A stretch of DNA of 64,000 nucleotides, from positions 5,456,001 through 5,520,000 of the forward strand of contig OZ059895.1 in NCBI GenBank assembly GCA_964057225.1, read 5' to 3'. The notes beneath the pieces were generated by a model. The model was not told the DNA's origin. It searched no databases and saw only the letters and a list, made by a program, of their open reading frames with translations. Both the position numbers and the translations under genes were made by a program. The stretch is from Auanema rhodensis. Its lineage: Eukaryota; Nematoda; Chromadorea; Rhabditida; Rhabditidae. This document shows, piece by piece, positions 63,204-64,000 of this stretch; position 1 is the stretch's first letter; every line of letters starts with the position of its first letter.

Positions 63204-63358
63204 TCACATAATCTCACTTTTCCACCTAATTTGGGTACTAATTTCACTTTTACCATCGAAAATAGATGCAACTTTTTCTAATATAGCCCAATTATCATCA
63301 ACAATCACAAAATCTAGTGATGATGTACCAAGAAGCAGAATATCGGCACATCTAGTTT
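63204..63358 (-). CDS. Candidate terminal coding exon, unrecognised
   Basis: A 155-bp segment after an AATATAG acceptor, open for 50 codons to TGA. It has well-mixed, fold-like composition: ADILLLGTSSLDFVIVDDNW then AILEKVASIFDGKSEISTQ. An internal AAAA|GTGAGA donor is an alternative end. The acceptor is preceded by a GA repeat rather than pyrimidines, which weakens the call. No family recognised. Confidence 0.3.
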
Positions 63359-63368
63359 CTATATTCTG

Positions 63369-63420
<52 letters not shown>
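63369..63420. repeat. (CT)n microsatellite
   Basis: About 50 bp of CT with one TGT interruption and a TTTC-repeat end. Confidence 0.9.
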
Positions 63421-63425
<5 letters not shown>

Positions 63426-63602
63426 CTTTAGTTCTATTAATTTTCTTAATTCTTCCTCTCTTTCATCAACTGCAACTGCATTTCACCTGCCCTCTTCGTC
63501 CCTTATTGTTCCGTTCCACTCATATAAACAACAATAACAACAACAGTAGCTTTTATCAAGAAAACTTTTATTAAGTACGAACAATTAGTGTTTGACACTT
63601 CA

Positions 63603-63771
63603 TCAACTATAACTATGATGATGATGATTAGTAGTTGAACTTATATTTGTCATTTGATAATTGTTTGAGCTTGATGTTGAATAAGAACTAGACGGATGGT
63701 AGTATTCGGTCATTAACAGCTTAGCCAAACGTGGAAAACTAGATTTTCTCAAATCCGACTGTATATTACCC
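63603..63771 (-). CDS. Candidate 3' terminal exon of a gene entering from the right
   Basis: 169 bp from a TTTGTCCTCAG acceptor to TGA, open for 55 codons: SDLRKSSFPRLAKLLMTEYY, then a Ser/Asn-rich tail with HHHH near the end. AATAAA on the minus strand (63567-63572) lies about 30 bp past the stop, a good position for a poly(A) signal. Upstream exons would be beyond 64 kb. The product is unknown; low-complexity tails like this are common at protein C-termini. Confidence 0.45.
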
Positions 63772-64000
63772 CTGAGGACAAATACAAATGCACATGTATC
63801 ATGTTGGATAGTCATGAAATTGTTTAATATCTATCATTAGAATGATGTAATTTCGTTAGTATTCGATAGGAAATAGTATAAAACGTGTTGTTTACAATGA
63901 TTCAAACTAGATATTGAGGGATAAAATACAAAAATATTATTGTTAACTTCAATAGTTTTCTTCAATTTTCTTTTTTTTTATGAAACATCTCCATACGTTC

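Overview
This window is nuclear genomic DNA of a nematode. The evidence is a compact run of genes with introns of about 40-60 bp ending in TTTCAG, TTTAG or TATAG. Several start codons lie only 2-40 bp after an intron-type acceptor with no nearby exon, as expected for spliced-leader trans-splicing. The proteins also read closest to nematode ones as I remember them: a B-type lamin ending in CSIM, a 125-residue V-ATPase G subunit, and UBL5 next to that subunit as in C. elegans. I cannot assign a species. The sequence is AT-rich and loaded with (GA)n/(CT)n microsatellites.

Layout. 1-6.2 kb is A-rich on the + strand, with no gene I can support. 6.25-12.85 kb holds three + strand genes in a row, a possible operon: the TRAPP III subunit TRAPPC8, V-ATPase subunit G (vha-10) and UBL5/Hub1 (ubl-5). 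13.5-15.0 kb (-) is mitochondrial NAD-isocitrate dehydrogenase alpha. It is divergent from a LysM-plus-transmembrane protein at 15.5-16.3 kb (+). 16.9-18.2 kb (-) is a PWWP-domain protein resembling PWWP3A/MUM1. 19.0-21.3 kb (-) is the lamin. 21.3-40.2 kb is gene-poor and microsatellite-rich, with scattered GC-richer islands that look like promoters or lone exons. 40.2-41.4 kb (+) is an atypical dual-specificity phosphatase. 42.8-51.9 kb (-) is an MCTP protein (three C2 domains plus a two-pass membrane anchor) with several alternative first exons. 52-64 kb is mostly repeat-rich, with candidate MCTP exons, a signal-peptide first exon behind a CCAAT/GC-box promoter, and exon-like blocks near the right end.

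Exon chains for the eight main genes were assembled by hand. Each was checked for GT-AG borders (one GC-AG exception) and for reading phase across every junction, and each closes to a whole number of codons. The genes serve housekeeping and membrane or nuclear-envelope roles (vesicle tethering, acidification, splicing and stress signalling, TCA cycle, nuclear lamina, ER/synaptic C2 protein). No pathway links them. The clearest unexplained structures are the perfect hairpins (44.4 and 61.6 kb), the interrupted ORF at 55.6 kb, the phase-compatible upstream exons of the phosphatase and MCTP genes, and a regional strand bias in base composition that seems to predict transcription direction.
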